From contig LUQO01000037.1 in the NCBI GenBank assembly GCA_001627865.1, forward strand, positions 1 to 56,397: a DNA stretch of 56,397 bases. The letters run 5' to 3'. The translations under genes and the position numbers were made by a program. Positions 54,026 to 56,397 of this stretch are shown here, piece by piece. The DNA is from SAR324 cluster bacterium REDSEA-S27_B3 (GTDB lineage: Bacteria; SAR324; NAC60-12). The notes beneath the pieces were generated by a model. That model did not search any database. It was not told the DNA's origin and saw only the letters and a list, made by a program, of their open reading frames with translations. Each line of letters begins with the position of its first letter. The first letter of the stretch is position 1.

Positions 54026-54769
54026 TCAGTCTGTATCCACTAAACCTGCGCCAGCACCGGATTTACGAGACTCTTCTGTAGAAGGTACGAGACATCTTGA
54101 GAAAAATGAATGAATAACTGGCCACGATTCATAAATCGGCACACCGGTTTCCAGCACACGTTTTCTGTTTTCACCAGACCAGTTTGATTCCTCTTTCAAT
54201 TTTGCCGATTTGAATAACTGATTATTCACGTAAACAATCTTCACATCAGCCGCAGCATTCTGTTCAGGAATTTCCCGGCCTTTCCATGATGCTTTCCAAC
54301 TTCCTTCTTCACAAATTAAAACACTGCAATAAAAATCTTTTGATGCCTGCCAGCTTATTTCCCATCCAAATTTATTTGACGATCCAATTGCCGCAGCCAC
54401 AAGAAAAGGACAATCAACATTTTTTGCGATAATTTGCTGAATATTCTCGTGATTTTCAGATATTGTGCAGATCAAATCACATACAGCAGGTCCTGCTAAT
54501 AAAGCGGAAAGTGGTTTTTCACTAACTGCTAATAATACAGTTTCACTGTTGCTTTCAGTGATAGTAGCATCCAGTCCGCTTTTGAGACTTTCCAATTCCT
54601 GCAGAGCACTTGAGGTAATCAGTGCGGGGTCAAGACCATGGCTTCCAATCCAAATTGAGCTGCGCCCATAATCTTCTGCCAGTCCATAAGGAACACCCAC
54701 TCCAACTGCTGCTCTGGTGAAGTAAAACAAAATTTCATTAAACGACAGAATTATCTCAGGCGAGCTCAT
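54026..54769 (-). CDS. DUF3726-like protein
   Basis: A 247-residue soluble protein. The N terminus SFNEILFYFTRAAVGVGVPY, followed by GLAEDYGRSSIWIGSHGLDP, fits the DUF3726 family as I remember it (a conserved small front with the A-G-x-G-x-x-x-G-x-A-E-E pattern). The rest has a beta-rich part with GWEISWQASKDFYCSVLIC. No catalytic motif or membrane helix is visible. The start overlaps the stop of the upstream 543-residue gene by 4 bases, so the two are one translational unit and their products probably act together. Function is unknown. Confidence 0.65.
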   Translation of the reverse strand: MSSPEIILSFNEILFYFTRAAVGVGVPYGLAEDYGRSSIWIGSHGLDPALITSSALQELESLKSGLDATITESNSETVLLAVSEKPLSALLAGPAVCDLICTISENHENIQQIIAKNVDCPFLVAAAIGSSNKFGWEISWQASKDFYCSVLICEEGSWKASWKGREIPEQNAAADVKIVYVNNQLFKSAKLKEESNWSGENRKRVLETGVPIYESWPVIHSFFSRCLVPSTEESRKSGAGAGLVDTD

Positions 54770-56397
54770 GCAGCCTCTGATTGCGGCTGCACAGGAAAAG
54801 CCCAGTCTTCAGACTGACCGGCGCCAAATTGATCCGGAAGAGGTGCTCCCTGAAACATTGTGATACGTGTCCATAGATCTGATTTCGGATCAAATTTAGA
54901 GGCGCCAAAAAAAGCCAGTTTAAAACGCAGCAGATCAATCGGTCGTGTTTTTATTTCTATGATATTATCCCTGATTTCAGCATAAGGATATCCGACAACT
55001 GTCTGTATTCTCCTGATAATATGACGAAACTCAGGATGTGCCAGTACAAATCTGCTTACAGAAGTATCAGTTGAAACAGCGCATATTTTTTTGTACAGCA
55101 TAGAAACATCACGCCCGACAGCAAGGGGCATTTCCAGTTCTGCACCTGGATCAGAGTATCTGTCACCAAATCGAGGCTCCAGTTTTTCTTCAGAATAATA
55201 CCAGAAGCGTCGCTGGTTTTCCGGATCTTCAAAGTTAATTTCCAAAGCCCAGCCAAAATAATCTTCAAGTATTTCTCTCAGCTGTTTGACTCTCATGCTT
55301 GGATCAAGTTTTGATGTATATGATGTCTGCATGGAATCAGTCAGATCATCCACAAGTTCTCCATGCGGCTCAATTAGCAGTGATACAGTCAGTTCCTGTC
55401 CTTCGAGCGAAAAGTTGGCTTCAGCAAATTTTAAAAGACGTTTCCAAAGGCATGGTTTTTTAAAATTTTCTTTATCATTGCACCAATCCAGCATTGCCTT
55501 CAAATCTTCTCTGAGCCTGTGTATATGGGAGGTTTGCAGTTCATCATCCACATTCCACTCCGCAACGTGTTGTATTGCTCTATCAAGAATTTCCCTGAAA
55601 TGCCTCAGGGTTACAGTAGTATGTGATTCCAGACTGATAACTCTGGAAAGTGCTGTTTCGCGTGCTAAAACCCAGTTATGTATCAAAACAGGATGCTTTA
55701 TCAGAAACGGTGCCATGCCCAGACCGGTAGCATTACCTATTCCCAAATACCTGCTGATTTCAGGATTCAGTGCAACTGCCTTAGGACCGCCTCGTTTTAT
55801 AGCGACATATTCAACCAATTCAATTGTGAACCAGCGAAATAGATAAACCGCAAGCATTTCGATTTGAAATGCACCCAGCGATTCGGGACGATTCGCAATT
55901 TTTTCTCGGTCAGCACATCCAAATTTTCCACTGCCGTAAACTGCAGTAGTGCGCATCAGATATCCAACAGAAGCCAGAAGGTCAACGTCAGGCTGTTTAC
56001 CATCAGACAATCTGGAAACCACATGTTCAAACAGGCGCAGGCTTTTATTGGCACGTGCCAGTACCAACTCACTTGGACTGAAGCGTCCAGCTTCCTGTTT
56101 CGGAGTATTTTTTGATAGTCTTTTTATGTCATTTTCTGAAGGTATTCCATCAAACAAATTAAATGTTGCGTCCCATACCTCCGCTACCACTCTGTCAGTA
56201 CGCATCTCCGGATCAATATAATTTGTAAATACAACAAGAGAATATGTCCTATCCGGAAGATGTACCGCAAAAATGGAAACACCATAACCATTTTCATCCA
56301 ATTCAAAACGCAGTTTTTCAAAACTCCAATTTTCCCTGGAAATTCTGCGTGTCAGGCTGCGCATGAAACTGAGCCGAGTCTGAAAAGATGAACCCAT
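54766..56397 (-). CDS. Unrecognised 543-residue protein, possibly truncated by the window edge
   Basis: The open frame reaches the last base of the window, so the methionine at 56397 may be internal and the protein longer. It is soluble, with no signal or membrane helix, and Arg/Leu/Glu-rich helices. Visible landmarks are VYGSGKFGCADREKIANRPE near 155-175, RWFTIELVEY near 190, RYLGIGNATGLGMAPFLIKH near 217-236, and DEENQRRFWYYSEEK-like text (ENQRRFWYYSEEKLEPRFGD) near 408-427. I do not recognise a family. The 4-base overlap with the DUF3726-like gene is the strongest clue to its role. Confidence 0.55.
   Translation of the reverse strand: MGSSFQTRLSFMRSLTRRISRENWSFEKLRFELDENGYGVSIFAVHLPDRTYSLVVFTNYIDPEMRTDRVVAEVWDATFNLFDGIPSENDIKRLSKNTPKQEAGRFSPSELVLARANKSLRLFEHVVSRLSDGKQPDVDLLASVGYLMRTTAVYGSGKFGCADREKIANRPESLGAFQIEMLAVYLFRWFTIELVEYVAIKRGGPKAVALNPEISRYLGIGNATGLGMAPFLIKHPVLIHNWVLARETALSRVISLESHTTVTLRHFREILDRAIQHVAEWNVDDELQTSHIHRLREDLKAMLDWCNDKENFKKPCLWKRLLKFAEANFSLEGQELTVSLLIEPHGELVDDLTDSMQTSYTSKLDPSMRVKQLREILEDYFGWALEINFEDPENQRRFWYYSEEKLEPRFGDRYSDPGAELEMPLAVGRDVSMLYKKICAVSTDTSVSRFVLAHPEFRHIIRRIQTVVGYPYAEIRDNIIEIKTRPIDLLRFKLAFFGASKFDPKSDLWTRITMFQGAPLPDQFGAGQSEDWAFPVQPQSEAA

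Noticed and set aside
55286..55846. 186-codon plus-strand frame opposite the 543-residue gene
   Set aside because: Serine-rich antisense frame with no start signal; the minus-strand frame has protein-like composition and a coupled partner.

Overview
The window reads as a chromosomal segment of a Gram-negative, respiring, probably marine and sulfur-oxidising proteobacterium with moderately AT-rich DNA. The basis is the proteobacterial order tig-clpP-clpX, a Bat/MoxR operon, a cbb3-type oxidase with its CcoI/CcoS helpers, SoxYZ, flavocytochrome c sulfide dehydrogenase, Tat signals and a LolD/FtsX-type exporter. A SAR324-like (Lambdaproteobacteria) or other deltaproteobacterium-derived lineage would fit, but this cannot be settled from the sequence alone. 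No rRNA, CRISPR array, intact insertion sequence or prophage was seen. One tRNA (Leu, GAG) is present.

Layout. 1-4.5 kb holds the protein quality-control set (trigger factor, ClpP, ClpX) and a PfkB sugar/nucleoside kinase. 4.6-11 kb holds a U32 peptidase-family protein, a phosphate transporter with its DUF47 partner, GDP-mannose 4,6-dehydratase and a class III aminotransferase with an unusual N-terminal extension. 11.2-22.4 kb is one long plus-strand run: an RND/MMPL exporter, then MoxR, DUF58, DUF4381, BatA, a BatB/BatC fusion, BatD and a YbdG-like mechanosensitive channel. 22.6-25.2 kb has a single-domain response regulator with a tiny Cys4 protein, PII, a tyrosine-recombinase-like protein that has lost its catalytic residues, and a short RNase D. 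25.2-26.9 kb is gene-poor and very AT-rich and carries the tRNA. 26.9-30.3 kb is a compact minus-strand operon (LOG nucleosidase PpnN, ChaC, acid phosphatase) plus an FmdB zinc ribbon.

30.6-46.8 kb is the respiratory and sulfur block. It contains CcmF, a cupredoxin, a Tat-exported metallophosphoesterase and a SoxA-like monoheme cytochrome. Next come CcoN, a CcoO fused to two more haem-c domains, four very small membrane proteins (two of only 30-32 residues), a SafE-type membrane protein and the CcoI copper ATPase. SoxY with a non-canonical tail, SoxZ, SCO1, a cytochrome c, the sulfide dehydrogenase flavoprotein and a histidine phosphatase complete the block. Read together, sulfide or thiosulfate electrons would pass through periplasmic c-type cytochromes or the cupredoxin to a variant cbb3 oxidase, with CcoI, SCO and CcmF supplying copper and haem.

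47-56.4 kb is mostly minus-strand: a LolD/FtsX-like ABC exporter, a creatinase, GMP reductase with a purine phosphoribosyltransferase, and a two-gene overlapping unit of a DUF3726-like protein and an unrecognised 543-residue protein that reaches the window edge.

The strongest candidates for something undescribed are the cupredoxin / Tat metallophosphoesterase / SoxA-like cytochrome trio together with the odd SoxY (a possible SoxB-like alternative), the triheme CcoO fusion with orphan micro-subunits, the catalytically dead recombinase next to PII, and the DUF3726 pair.
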